DNA of 50,728 nucleotides from Kiritimatiellia bacterium (GTDB lineage Bacteria > Verrucomicrobiota > Kiritimatiellia > SLAD01): NCBI GenBank assembly GCA_007125875.1, contig SLCI01000004.1:1-50728 (forward strand). The letters run 5' to 3'. The notes beneath the pieces are model-generated. The model searched no databases and was not told the origin of the DNA. It saw only the letters and a program-made list of their open reading frames with translations. Below, piece after piece: positions 17,544 through 25,437 of this stretch (position 1 is its first letter; the number at the start of each line of letters is the position of its first letter). Position numbers and translations under genes: made by a program.

Positions 17544-18083
17544 ATGATTCCTACGATGAAAGAAAAATATGACCAACAGGTCGTGCCGGCGCTCAAAGAG
17601 GCGCATGGTTACGCCAATCCGATGCAAGTGCCTCGGATTTCCAAGGTGGTCGTCAATATGAGTGTCAACACGAAGGTCGACAAGGATGCGCTCAAGTCGA
17701 TCAGTGATGATTTGGCCAAGATTTCTGGCCAGCGTCCCGTGATTACTAAGGCCAAAAAGAGCATCTCCAACTTCGCACTACGCGAAGGGATGCCGATTGG
17801 TGCCAAGGTGACGTTGCGCGGAGCGCGTATGTACGAATTTTTGGATCGCTTGGTGAACGTGGCCTTGCCGCGTATTCGCGATTTTCGCGGTGTTTCGGCC
17901 AAGGCCTTTGATGGGCGGGGCAGCTACACCTTGGGATTGAAAGAGCAAACGATCTTTCCCGAAATCAATCCCGACAACGTCAAGCGTACCCAGGGAATGG
18001 ATATCAGTATTGTAACCACAGCAGAAACCGATGCAGAGGCGCGGGATTTGTTAAAGCATCTAGGGATGCCGTTTGCGGCGTAG
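17544..18083 (+). CDS. rplE: 50S ribosomal protein L5
   Basis: 5S rRNA-binding central-protuberance protein, 179 residues. Landmarks are NPMQVPRISKVVVNMSVN, GQRPVITKAKKSISNFALRE, MPIGAKVTLRGARMYEFLDR and DISIVTTAETDAEARDLLKH. First part of the spc block after rplX, 21 bases away, with GGGAG upstream. Confidence 0.98.
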   Translation: MIPTMKEKYDQQVVPALKEAHGYANPMQVPRISKVVVNMSVNTKVDKDALKSISDDLAKISGQRPVITKAKKSISNFALREGMPIGAKVTLRGARMYEFLDRLVNVALPRIRDFRGVSAKAFDGRGSYTLGLKEQTIFPEINPDNVKRTQGMDISIVTTAETDAEARDLLKHLGMPFAA

Positions 18084-18104
18084 AGTAAGAAAGGACGCGT
18101 TGCC

Positions 18105-18290
18105 TTGGCTAAAACATCATTAATTGTAAAATCGAATCGTGCGCCAAAATTCAGTGCGCGGCAATATAATCGCTGCACGCGCTGCGGACGGGCACGGGGC
18201 TACATCCGGAAATTTAAGATCTGTCGTATCTGTTTCCGTGAGTTGGCTTCCGAAGGTAAAATTCCAGGCGTCACCAAGGCAAGCTGGTAA
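18105..18290 (+). CDS. rpsN: 30S ribosomal protein S14, zinc-binding type Z
   Basis: 61 residues, the short form of S14. Cys24, Cys27, Cys40 and Cys43 form CTRC and CRIC pairs that bind zinc. The start is TTG 18105, supported by AAGAAAGGA about 10 bases upstream and by the family start MAKTSLIVKSNRAPKFSARQ. The 101-residue C-minus type is not present here. Confidence 0.96.
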   Translation: MAKTSLIVKSNRAPKFSARQYNRCTRCGRARGYIRKFKICRICFRELASEGKIPGVTKASW

Positions 18291-18307
18291 AGGCGGGATA
18301 GAAGCTT

Positions 18308-18706
18308 ATGAGTTTATCGGATCCAATAGCGGACATGTTGACACGTTTGCGTAATGCGCATAGCGCTGATCTGGACCATGCGGATATACCGCATTCCAAG
18401 ATGAAAGCCGAGATCGCGCGCATTCTAAAGCGGGAAGGTTTTATCCGTGACTATGTGTCGGAAGGCGGCGGTAGCAAGAAGATCTTGCGCGTCTACTTAA
18501 AGTATGATGCGAAGCGTCAAAAGGGCATTGAGGGGCTGAAGCGCGTTAGTCGTCCCAGCCTGCGCAAGTATTCGGGAGCGGACAGCTTGCCACGAGTACT
18601 CGGTGGAATGGGTATTGCAATCCTCAGCACTTCGTCCGGTGTGATGACTGATCGCGAAGCGCGTCAGCAAAAAGTCGGTGGCGAAGTGCTCTGCTATGTT
18701 TGGTAA
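18308..18706 (+). CDS. rpsH: 30S ribosomal protein S8
   Basis: Primary binder of 16S helix 21, and in E. coli the spc operon repressor. 132 residues with MSLSDPIADMLTRLRNAHSA, KRVSRPSLRKYSGADSLPRV and the end GIAILSTSSGVMTDREARQQ / GGEVLCYVW. It is 17 bases after rpsN. Confidence 0.98.
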   Translation: MSLSDPIADMLTRLRNAHSADLDHADIPHSKMKAEIARILKREGFIRDYVSEGGGSKKILRVYLKYDAKRQKGIEGLKRVSRPSLRKYSGADSLPRVLGGMGIAILSTSSGVMTDREARQQKVGGEVLCYVW

Positions 18707-18721
18707 TTTGGAGAGCGAGTT

Positions 18722-19258
18722 ATGTCGAGAGTAGGATTACAACCAATTAAAGTGCCGTCTGAAGTGACGGTTACCATAGACGGCACGCACGTCACTGTCA
18801 AAGGACCGAAGGGTGAACAGAGCTGGGTGTTTGAGCCCGTCGTCGCGTTCGAGTTGAAAGACGGTGAACTGACCGTCAGCCGCACCAGCGAAGAGAAATT
18901 TGCGCGGGCGTTGCATGGTACCGCTCGCAGTTTGCTTGCAAACATGATTCAGGGCGTGAAGGAAGAGTTCACCAAGGATCTGGAAATTCAGGGTGTTGGA
19001 TTCCGTGCTTCGGTGCAGGGACAAAAGCTCAACATGGCGTTGGGCTTCTCGCATCCGATCGATTTTACTGTGCCGGACGGCGTGACCGTGACCGTTGCAG
19101 ATAACACAAAACTCAAAGTCAGCGGAATTAGTAAGCAATTGGTTGGGCAGGTTGCTGCACAGATTCGCTCTTATTATCCGGCTGAACCGTACAAGGGCAA
19201 GGGTGTCCGCTACGCAAACGAACAAGTGCGGCGTAAGGCCGGCAAAACAGTGGCTTAA
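18722..19258 (+). CDS. rplF: 50S ribosomal protein L6
   Basis: Factor-binding-site protein with two repeated domains, 178 residues. Start MSRVGLQPIKVPSEVTVTID, middle KDLEIQGVGFRASVQGQKLN, end YYPAEPYKGKGVRYANEQVR. It has GGAGAG upstream, 15 bases after rpsH and 2 before rplR. Confidence 0.98.
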   Translation: MSRVGLQPIKVPSEVTVTIDGTHVTVKGPKGEQSWVFEPVVAFELKDGELTVSRTSEEKFARALHGTARSLLANMIQGVKEEFTKDLEIQGVGFRASVQGQKLNMALGFSHPIDFTVPDGVTVTVADNTKLKVSGISKQLVGQVAAQIRSYYPAEPYKGKGVRYANEQVRRKAGKTVA

Positions 19259-19260
19259 TT

Positions 19261-19620
19261 ATGAAGGTCGAAACCAAATCGGATTATCGCAAGCGACGTC
19301 ACTTCCGCATCCGGAAGAAGATTCAGGGCACAGCCGAACGCCCGCGCATGAGTGTCTACTTGTCGAATCAGCACATTTACGTGCAGTTCATCGACGATGT
19401 GGCTGCACGTACGTTGGCATCCATTTCAACGGCAGACAAATCGCAGGCCGATGCCTCGGGCAGCAACGCCGCCCGGGCGCAAGAGATTGGCCGATTGGCC
19501 GCACAGCGTGCCAAGGAACAAGGAATCGGCGAGGTCGTTTTCGATCGCGGCGGATTCCGTTACAGTGGGCGCCTGAAAGCCTTGGCCGATGCCGCCCGTG
19601 AGGAAGGCCTAAAGTTTTAA
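19261..19620 (+). CDS. rplR: 50S ribosomal protein L18
   Basis: 5S rRNA-binding protein, 119 residues. Motifs are RRHFRIRKKIQGTAERPRMS, VYLSNQHIYVQFIDD and GEVVFDRGGFRYSGRLKALA. It starts 2 bases after the rplF stop, so reinitiation is likely. Confidence 0.97.
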   Translation: MKVETKSDYRKRRHFRIRKKIQGTAERPRMSVYLSNQHIYVQFIDDVAARTLASISTADKSQADASGSNAARAQEIGRLAAQRAKEQGIGEVVFDRGGFRYSGRLKALADAAREEGLKF

Positions 19621-19646
19621 GCGAGCCAGCAAGGGACAGCATACGT

Positions 19647-20141
19647 ATGAGTGGATTTAATAAACGAAAAGAAGTGCGAGTGGAGAGCGATGTCGACGAA
19701 CGCGTCGTGCATGTGAATCGCTGCTCCAAAGTGGTAAAGGGTGGTCGACGCTTTAGCTTTAGTGCGTTGGTGGTGGCCGGTGACCGTAAAGGTCATGTGG
19801 GCTATTCGTTGGGGAAAGCCAATGAAGTCGCGGACGCGATCCGTAAGGGCACTGAGTCGGCCCGCAAGAATTTAATTCCGATTACGCTCCGGGATCGTAC
19901 GATTCCGCACGAAGTCATTGGCGAGTTTGCTGGTGCGCAGGTGCTTCTTAAGCCCGCCTCTGAAGGTACCGGCGTGATCGCTGGCGGCGCGGCCCGTGCG
20001 GTACTTGAACTCGCCGGCGTGCGCGACATTTTGGCGAAATCATTAGGTAGTAGTAATCAGGTCAATGTGACCAAGGCCACCATTCGTGCCTTGGAGAGTC
20101 TGCGTTCGCGCGAGCAGATCGCGGCGCTGCGCAGCGCCTGA
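19647..20141 (+). CDS. rpsE: 30S ribosomal protein S5
   Basis: Fidelity protein with a double-stranded-RNA-like N-terminal domain. 164 residues: VVHVNRCSKVVKGGRRFSFS, ALVVAGDRKGHVGYSLGKAN, VLLKPASEGTGVIAGGAARA and LGSSNQVNVTKATIRALESL. rpmD (L30) would be expected immediately after it in many bacteria; instead rplO follows after 14 bases. Confidence 0.98.
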   Translation: MSGFNKRKEVRVESDVDERVVHVNRCSKVVKGGRRFSFSALVVAGDRKGHVGYSLGKANEVADAIRKGTESARKNLIPITLRDRTIPHEVIGEFAGAQVLLKPASEGTGVIAGGAARAVLELAGVRDILAKSLGSSNQVNVTKATIRALESLRSREQIAALRSA

Positions 20142-20155
20142 GGGGAGTCAGTAAC

Positions 20156-20602
20156 ATGAATTTGCATACATTACGTCCGGTCAAGGGTGCTCGGAAAACG
20201 CGCAAGCGCGTGGGTCGCGGTCGCGCCTCCGGCTTGGGGAAGACCAGTGGTCGGGGACATAAGGGGCAATACGCCCGTTCGGGTCACAAATACAAGCCGA
20301 CGTTTGAGGGTGGCCAGATGCCTTTGGTCCGTCGCATTCCCAAGCGCGGCTTTAAAAATGTCAATAACATCACGTATCTGCCTGTGAATGTAGGTGCGCT
20401 GACCGCGTTTGAGGCTGGCAGCGAAGTTGGCATTGAGCAATTGCGTGCCGCCGGTTTGGCATCCGGACCGGCTGGAAATCCCATCAAGATTTTGGGCCAG
20501 GGCGAAGTTGATCGTGCCTTGACTGTAAAGGCGCATGCCTTCAGCGCTAGCGCTAAACAAAAAATAGAAGCGGCGGGCGGCACCTGCGAGGCTGTCAAGT
20601 AA
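20156..20602 (+). CDS. rplO: 50S ribosomal protein L15
   Basis: Late-assembly protein of 148 residues. The Gly/Arg/Lys-rich N-terminal tail (RKRVGRGRASGLGKTSGRGH, KGQYARSGHKYKPTFEGGQM) precedes the globular part with PLVRRIPKRGFKNVNNI. GGGGAGTC lies upstream. It is followed by secY, the standard order. Confidence 0.97.
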   Translation: MNLHTLRPVKGARKTRKRVGRGRASGLGKTSGRGHKGQYARSGHKYKPTFEGGQMPLVRRIPKRGFKNVNNITYLPVNVGALTAFEAGSEVGIEQLRAAGLASGPAGNPIKILGQGEVDRALTVKAHAFSASAKQKIEAAGGTCEAVK

Positions 20603-20621
20603 GACCGCGGGTTGAGCTCTT

Positions 20622-21974
20622 ATGTTATCTGCCTTTACCAATAGCTTTAAGATCCCGGAATTGCGGCAACGCATTCTATTTACTTTCGGGTTAATTTTTC
20701 TTTGTCGCTTGGTGGCGGCGGTCCCAGTCCCTGGCGTAGATGCGGTCGCTTTGCGCGCGTTTATTGCCTCAGTGCAAGCGCAGGCGGGCGGCACTTTTGT
20801 TGGGATGTACAACCTGTTCAGCGGTGGCGCACTGGAGAACTTCGCGATTGGTGCGTTAGGCATTATGCCTTACATCAGCGCGTCCATTATCATTCAATTG
20901 ATGACGGCGGTTGTGCCGCAACTCGAACGCTTGGCGCGCGAAGGCGATACCGGACGGCAAAAGATTACGCAGTACACCCGTTATCTCTGTCTACTCCTTT
21001 GCTTGGTGCAAGGCTACGCGTTGGCGGCCGTGATGGAAAATCCCGCGGCGATTGGGATCCAACAACAGATCGTTATGAATCCCGGTATGGGTTTCCGTAT
21101 TTTGGCGGTGATCACCATGACCTCCGGCACCATGCTGTTGATGTGGATGGGTGAGCAGATCACTGAGCGCGGAATTGGTAACGGTATTTCGCTGATTATT
21201 ACGGTCAGTATTATCAGCTTGTTGCCCGGTGCGATCCAGGCAGCGATCAATATGTTCCGCCCGTTCGAGGGTGGCGGCGCCGCACAGTTTACCTTCTTCC
21301 ATCTGATCGCCTTGCTAATCATGCTCTTCCTCGTGATCGCGGGCACCATTGCGGTCACGCAGGCCCAACGCAAGATTCCGGTTCAATATGCCAAGCGTGT
21401 GGTGGGACGTAAAGTCTACGGCGGTCAGAGCACCTACATGCCATTGCGGGTCAACTATTCAGGCGTCATGCCGATCATCTTTGCGCAGGCGATCCTGATG
21501 TTCCCGGCGCAAATTCTCGGTCGTGTCCCGAGTGAGGCTGTCCGCCGTTTTGGTGCGGCGTTGGATTTTGGCACCACGTGGTACAATATCCTCTACGCCC
21601 TAATGATCATGTTCTTCTCGTATTTCTGGGTGGCGACTCAGTTTAAGCCAATCCAGATCGCTGATGACTTGAAGAAGTATGGTGGTTATGTTCCGGGCAT
21701 CCGACCGGGTCGTCCGACGGCCGAATTCCTGGATCGCACGATGACACGCTTGACGCTGGCCGGTGCCGTCTTCTTGACCATTATAGCAGTGCTGCCGATG
21801 TTAATGGCGCAGCAATTTGGCATTCCATGGATCGTGGCTCACTTCTTTGGTGGTACCAGTATTCTGATTATTGTCGGTGTGATGCTGGATACCATGCGGC
21901 AAGTTGAATCGCACCTGTTGACGCGCCACTACGATGGTTTCCTGAAGAAGGGTAAACTCCGTTCCAGGAAGTAG
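20622..21974 (+). CDS. secY: Protein translocase subunit SecY
   Basis: Channel subunit of the SecYEG translocon in the inner membrane, 450 residues, about ten membrane helices. Recognisable are PVPGVDAVALR, the plug and TM2 region GGALENFAIGALGIMPYISA, the cytoplasmic loop RKIPVQYAKRVVGRKVYGGQ, and the C-terminal GFLKKGKLRSRK. It lies 19 bases after rplO with a weak GAG ribosome-binding site and 7 bases before adk. Confidence 0.98.
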   Translation: MLSAFTNSFKIPELRQRILFTFGLIFLCRLVAAVPVPGVDAVALRAFIASVQAQAGGTFVGMYNLFSGGALENFAIGALGIMPYISASIIIQLMTAVVPQLERLAREGDTGRQKITQYTRYLCLLLCLVQGYALAAVMENPAAIGIQQQIVMNPGMGFRILAVITMTSGTMLLMWMGEQITERGIGNGISLIITVSIISLLPGAIQAAINMFRPFEGGGAAQFTFFHLIALLIMLFLVIAGTIAVTQAQRKIPVQYAKRVVGRKVYGGQSTYMPLRVNYSGVMPIIFAQAILMFPAQILGRVPSEAVRRFGAALDFGTTWYNILYALMIMFFSYFWVATQFKPIQIADDLKKYGGYVPGIRPGRPTAEFLDRTMTRLTLAGAVFLTIIAVLPMLMAQQFGIPWIVAHFFGGTSILIIVGVMLDTMRQVESHLLTRHYDGFLKKGKLRSRK

Positions 21975-21981
21975 GATCGCC

Positions 21982-22641
21982 ATGTGGGATGTACTCGTCT
22001 TGCTGGGAGCGCCGGGGTCAGGAAAGGGAACCACCGCAGGTGATCTGGCGGAAGTACGACCTGATTGGATCCATCTTTCTACCGGTGACATGCTGCGCGA
22101 TGCCATCAAATCCGGAAGTCCCGTTGGCTTAGAGGCAAAACAGTGTATGGATCAGGGCCAACTCGTGCCTGACGAAGTGGTCATGAAAATCGTCAGCGAG
22201 TACATGGAGGCTGGCCCTACCGACGCCGTATACCTGTTCGATGGTTTTCCCCGTACCGATGCACAAGCGCAGTTGTTGGACGAGTTTCTCGAATCGAGTG
22301 GGAAAGGGCATGTCTCCCATGTTTTCTTGCTGGAAGTCCCTGAAGAGGTGTTGGTGGATCGGATTGCCGGTCGGTTGATTTGTCGCGATTGCGGGAAAGT
22401 ATTTCATCGCACCAATATGCCGCCCACGAAAGAATCCATGTGCGATGACTGCAGTGGTGATATCTATCAGCGTCCCGATGATAATCGCGAAACCGTCTTG
22501 AATCGGTTAAAAGTATTTCATAATCAGACTGCTAGCTTGATCGATTATTACGGAGCGAAGAAGATCCTGCATCGTGTAGATTGTCTCTATCGCGACCGTG
22601 CACTTGATGCGATCTTAACGATCATGGGACCGAAGTCGTAG
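21982..22641 (+). CDS. adk: Adenylate kinase, zinc-LID type
   Basis: Catalyses ATP + AMP to 2 ADP. 219 residues. The P loop GAPGSGKGT is at 9-17, the AMP-binding LSTGDMLRD at 32-40 and FDGFPRT at 86-92. The LID carries four cysteines, Cys134, Cys137, Cys154 and Cys157, a zinc-binding arrangement like that of Bacillus kinases. It sits between secY and map, a common context. Confidence 0.97.
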   Translation: MWDVLVLLGAPGSGKGTTAGDLAEVRPDWIHLSTGDMLRDAIKSGSPVGLEAKQCMDQGQLVPDEVVMKIVSEYMEAGPTDAVYLFDGFPRTDAQAQLLDEFLESSGKGHVSHVFLLEVPEEVLVDRIAGRLICRDCGKVFHRTNMPPTKESMCDDCSGDIYQRPDDNRETVLNRLKVFHNQTASLIDYYGAKKILHRVDCLYRDRALDAILTIMGPKS

Positions 22642-22644
22642 GCC

Positions 22645-23400
22645 ATGATAAAGATCAAGTCTACGACGGAGCTCGAGCGCATGCGAGTCAGTTGCGGAAT
22701 GGCCGCGACAGTGCGCACAAAGGTGGCTAAGGCGATCAAGCCGGGCATGACCACGCTTGAGCTGGATGAATATGCACAAGAGCTAATCGCTGGCATGGAC
22801 GCCAAAAGTGCGTTCTACGGGTATCGTGGGTTTCCCGGGCATATTTGTGTCTCGGTGAACGATGAGGTTGTGCATGGTATTCCCAGCAAGCGGGTTATCC
22901 GTATGGGCGATATCCTCAGTATTGATTTTGGTGTGGTGTACGATGGTTTTGTGGGTGATACGGCAACGACCGTCATGGTGGGTGTCACGGATCCCGATGT
23001 GATTCGTTTGGTGTCCGTGACCGAAGAAGCATTGGCTGCCGCGATTGAGCAAGCGGTAGCCGGAAATCGGTTGTCCGATATTTCGCATGCCGTCGAGAAA
23101 GTCGCCACGGCGGCGGGAGTCGGTATCGTACGTGATTTTGTTGGGCACGGGATAGGTCGGAAGATGCATGAGGATCCGCAAATCCCTAATTTCGGTAAGC
23201 CGGGACGTGGGCCGAAACTGCGAGCTGGAATGACATTTGCGCTTGAGCCGATGTTGAATTTGGGTACGCATGAGGTAGAAGTGATGCCCGATGGTTGGAC
23301 CGTCCTGACGAAAGATCGGAAGCCATCGGCGCACTGTGAGCATACGGTGGCGGTCGGGGTGGAGAAGGCCGAGATCCTCACCATTCCGAAAAATGAATAA
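22645..23400 (+). CDS. map: Methionine aminopeptidase type I
   Basis: Removes the initiator Met from nascent proteins. 251 residues, no zinc-finger extension. The metal ligands are all visible: Asp94 (SIDFG), Asp105 (GDTATT), His168 (FVGHGIG), Glu201 (FALEPM) and Glu232 (CEHTVAV), plus the substrate-pocket His77. Only 3 bases separate it from adk. Its 3' end overlaps the infA start by 8 bases. Confidence 0.97.
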   Translation: MIKIKSTTELERMRVSCGMAATVRTKVAKAIKPGMTTLELDEYAQELIAGMDAKSAFYGYRGFPGHICVSVNDEVVHGIPSKRVIRMGDILSIDFGVVYDGFVGDTATTVMVGVTDPDVIRLVSVTEEALAAAIEQAVAGNRLSDISHAVEKVATAAGVGIVRDFVGHGIGRKMHEDPQIPNFGKPGRGPKLRAGMTFALEPMLNLGTHEVEVMPDGWTVLTKDRKPSAHCEHTVAVGVEKAEILTIPKNE

Positions 23401-23605
23401 AAAAGAGACATTTGTGCTGGACGCTGTTTTGGAGGATGTGCTAAACCATGCGACCTTCAATGCGGTATTGCCGAATGGCCATCGGTTGGTGGCCTTTCCC
23501 CAACGCAAGGATATTGATACGGCCTTGTCGCGACTGAGGTCGGGTAGCCGTGTTCGTGTGGAAATGTCACCCTTCGACATGTCGAAAGGGACATTTGTGT
23601 TTTAG
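23393..23605 (+). CDS. infA: Translation initiation factor IF-1 (divergent)
   Basis: 70 residues with an OB-fold pattern: VLDAVLEDVLNHATFNAVLP, NGHRLVAFPQ and RVRVEMSPFDMSKG, which parallel the IF-1 strands and the SPYDLxKG end. It is more divergent than usual: the His-Ile-Ser-Gly-Lys stretch reads FPQRKD and the C-terminus is truncated to TFVF. The map-infA-rpmJ context makes the assignment strong. ATG 23393 lies within the last codons of map, so translation is probably coupled. Confidence 0.88.
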   Translation: MNKKETFVLDAVLEDVLNHATFNAVLPNGHRLVAFPQRKDIDTALSRLRSGSRVRVEMSPFDMSKGTFVF

Positions 23606-23627
23606 GTGAGTAAAGGTTTTAGACATC

Positions 23628-23741
23628 ATGAAGGTTCGTTCGTCAGTCAAAAGAATTTGTGAACGGTGCAGAGTCATTCGCCGCAAGGGTGTGGTGCGTG
23701 TGATTTGCACGAACCCGCGTCATAAGCAGCGGCAGAGTTAA
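23628..23741 (+). CDS. rpmJ: 50S ribosomal protein L36 (zinc-binding)
   Basis: A 37-residue protein, MKVRSSVKRICERCRVIRRK followed by GVVRVICTNPRHKQRQS, with TAA at 23739-23741. Cys11, Cys14, Cys27 and His32 form the CCCH zinc site of the C-plus type. It lies between infA and rpsM as in most bacteria. Confidence 0.96.
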   Translation: MKVRSSVKRICERCRVIRRKGVVRVICTNPRHKQRQS

Positions 23742-23759
23742 GAGGAGCGAAAAAGCGTT

Positions 23760-24164
23760 ATGCCAAGAGTATTGGGTATAGATATCCCCGGATATAAACG
23801 AGTCGAATTCGCCTTACGCTACATTCACGGTATCGGGCCGACATTGGCGCGAGAGGTGTTGGCCAAGGCCGAAATTGATCCGGGCAAGAAGGCCAATGAT
23901 CTCGTCGATGAGGAGATCACCAAGCTGGCTCAGATTCTTCAAGAGGATTTCCGGATTGAGGGTGACTTGCGACGTGAGGTCGCCGCCAACATCCGTCGAA
24001 TCGTCAGTATTGGCAGCTATCGTGGTTTGCGCCATCGTCGCGGACTCCCTGTTCGCGGACAGCGCACCAGCACGAATGCGCGCACGCGCAAAGGACCGCG
24101 CCGTACAGTGGGTGCGGTACGTGGTAAGGAAGCCCGCTCGATGGCAAAACAAGCCGCTAAATAA
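23760..24164 (+). CDS. rpsM: 30S ribosomal protein S13
   Basis: Head protein bridging to the 50S subunit. 134 residues, somewhat longer than the common 118-126. Start MPRVLGIDIPGYKRVEFALR, then YIHGIGPTLAREVLAKAEID, GSYRGLRHRRGLPVRGQRTS and TNARTRKGPRRTV, with a short extra basic tail. AAGAGGAG precedes it. Confidence 0.97.
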   Translation: MPRVLGIDIPGYKRVEFALRYIHGIGPTLAREVLAKAEIDPGKKANDLVDEEITKLAQILQEDFRIEGDLRREVAANIRRIVSIGSYRGLRHRRGLPVRGQRTSTNARTRKGPRRTVGAVRGKEARSMAKQAAK

Positions 24165-24186
24165 TTTGTTTCAGGAGTAAATGAAC

Positions 24187-24735
24187 ATGGCTGAGGAGAA
24201 AGAACCCCAAGCAGAAGAGCAGACGCCCGTAGACGCGCCTGCCGCGCAGCCTGCGACCGAAGAGAAAGCAGATGCTGCCGCGAAGCCGGAACGTCGCAAG
24301 ACGGCCGAAGAAATTTTAAAGGAAGCGGAAGAACCCGCCGCTCCGGTTGCGAAAGCAAAGAAGAAGGGCAAAGGTAAAACGCAGCGGCATGTGCCGGTTG
24401 GCGTCGCGCATATCCGTGCGACTTTTAACAACACGGTCGTTACGATCACAGATCCTCGCGGTGGCGTGATTGCTTGGCGTACAGCCGGGCGCTGTGGATT
24501 CAAGGGATCGCGCAAGAGCACCGCGTTTGCGGCCACTATGGTCGCCCAGGAAACTGCGCGCGAAGCCATTGCCTATGGGTTAAATGAAATTGAAGTGCGG
24601 GTTCAGGGGCCGGGTGCCGGTCGTGAATCGGCCATTCGTGCCTTGCAGGCGGCGGGATTGACCATCACCGCTATTCAAGATGTCACGCCGGTGCCGCACA
24701 ATGGTTGTCGGCCGCCGAAGCGTCGGAGAGTGTAA
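24187..24735 (+). CDS. rpsK: 30S ribosomal protein S11 with long N-terminal extension
   Basis: Platform protein. From about residue 65 onward it is a normal S11: HVPVGVAHIRATFNNTVVTI, GFKGSRKSTAFAATMVAQET and VTPVPHNGCRPPKRRRV. The first 60 or so residues are an Ala/Glu/Pro/Lys-rich, low-complexity segment that is absent from the 129-residue E. coli protein. The start at ATG 24187 (MAEEKEP) is 9 bases after AGGAG (24173-24177); ATG 24181 would be only 3 bases away. Length 182. Confidence 0.95.
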   Translation: MAEEKEPQAEEQTPVDAPAAQPATEEKADAAAKPERRKTAEEILKEAEEPAAPVAKAKKKGKGKTQRHVPVGVAHIRATFNNTVVTITDPRGGVIAWRTAGRCGFKGSRKSTAFAATMVAQETAREAIAYGLNEIEVRVQGPGAGRESAIRALQAAGLTITAIQDVTPVPHNGCRPPKRRRV

Positions 24736-24755
24736 GTTTAGGAGTGTAGAGCATT

Positions 24756-25382
24756 ATGGGAAGATATACGGGACCCTCCTGTAAGCTTTGTCGCCGTGAA
24801 GGCATGAAGCTTTTTCTGAAAGGCGATCGCTGTTACATGGCCAAGTGTGCCATCGAGCAGGGACGTCAAGCGCCGGGCATGCATGGCCAGCGGCGCAGCA
24901 AGACGTCTGACTACGGTACGCAGCTGCGTGAAAAGCAGCGCTTGCGTCGTATGTACGGTCTGCAAGAAGCACAATTCCGCCTCTTCTTCGAGCGCGCCTC
25001 GCAGAAGACCGGCCGTACCGGTGAGACACTCCTTCAAATGCTGGAGTTCCGGCTGGATAATATTTGCTATCGTTTGGGCTTTGCTTCTTCACGCAAGTCC
25101 GCGCGTCAATTTGTCAATCATGGCCACGTGCTGGTCAATGGTCGCAAGAGCACCATTGCTTCGCGTGTCTTGAAAGCTGGCGATGTCGTCGAGGTTGTGA
25201 ATCGACCGGACAGTCGTGAGCTCGTGAAACCCACCATAGATACCGCTGAAAGCCGCGGGATTCCGGCGTGGCTGCGCCTCGATAAGGGCAACGCCAAAGG
25301 TGAACTGTTGCACGTGCCCAGCCGTGAAGAGATTCAGCCGATTGTCAACGAGCAGTTGATCGTGGAGTTGTACTCCAAGTAA
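24756..25382 (+). CDS. rpsD: 30S ribosomal protein S4, zinc-binding type
   Basis: Primary assembly protein, 208 residues. Cys9, Cys12, Cys26 and Cys31 form the N-terminal zinc site. The S4 RNA-binding domain is at about 98-160 (RLDNICYRLGFASSRKSARQ, FVNHGHVLVNGRKSTIASRV). In E. coli it represses the alpha operon. It follows rpsK by 20 bases. Confidence 0.97.
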   Translation: MGRYTGPSCKLCRREGMKLFLKGDRCYMAKCAIEQGRQAPGMHGQRRSKTSDYGTQLREKQRLRRMYGLQEAQFRLFFERASQKTGRTGETLLQMLEFRLDNICYRLGFASSRKSARQFVNHGHVLVNGRKSTIASRVLKAGDVVEVVNRPDSRELVKPTIDTAESRGIPAWLRLDKGNAKGELLHVPSREEIQPIVNEQLIVELYSK

Positions 25383-25402
25383 ACCAAAACCTATCACCAT
25401 AC

Positions 25403-25423
25403 GAGCCGGTTAATGCCCGGTTC
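25403..25423 (+). other. Short hairpin before rpoA
   Basis: GAGCCGG (25403-25409) can pair with CCGGTTC (25417-25423) over 7 bp including one G-U, loop 7 bases. No T tract follows, so it is not a terminator. It ends just before the rpoA ribosome-binding site GGGAGAG. It might modulate rpoA translation or RNA stability; this is a guess from position. Confidence 0.3.
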
Positions 25424-25437
25424 TGGGAGAGTTAATT

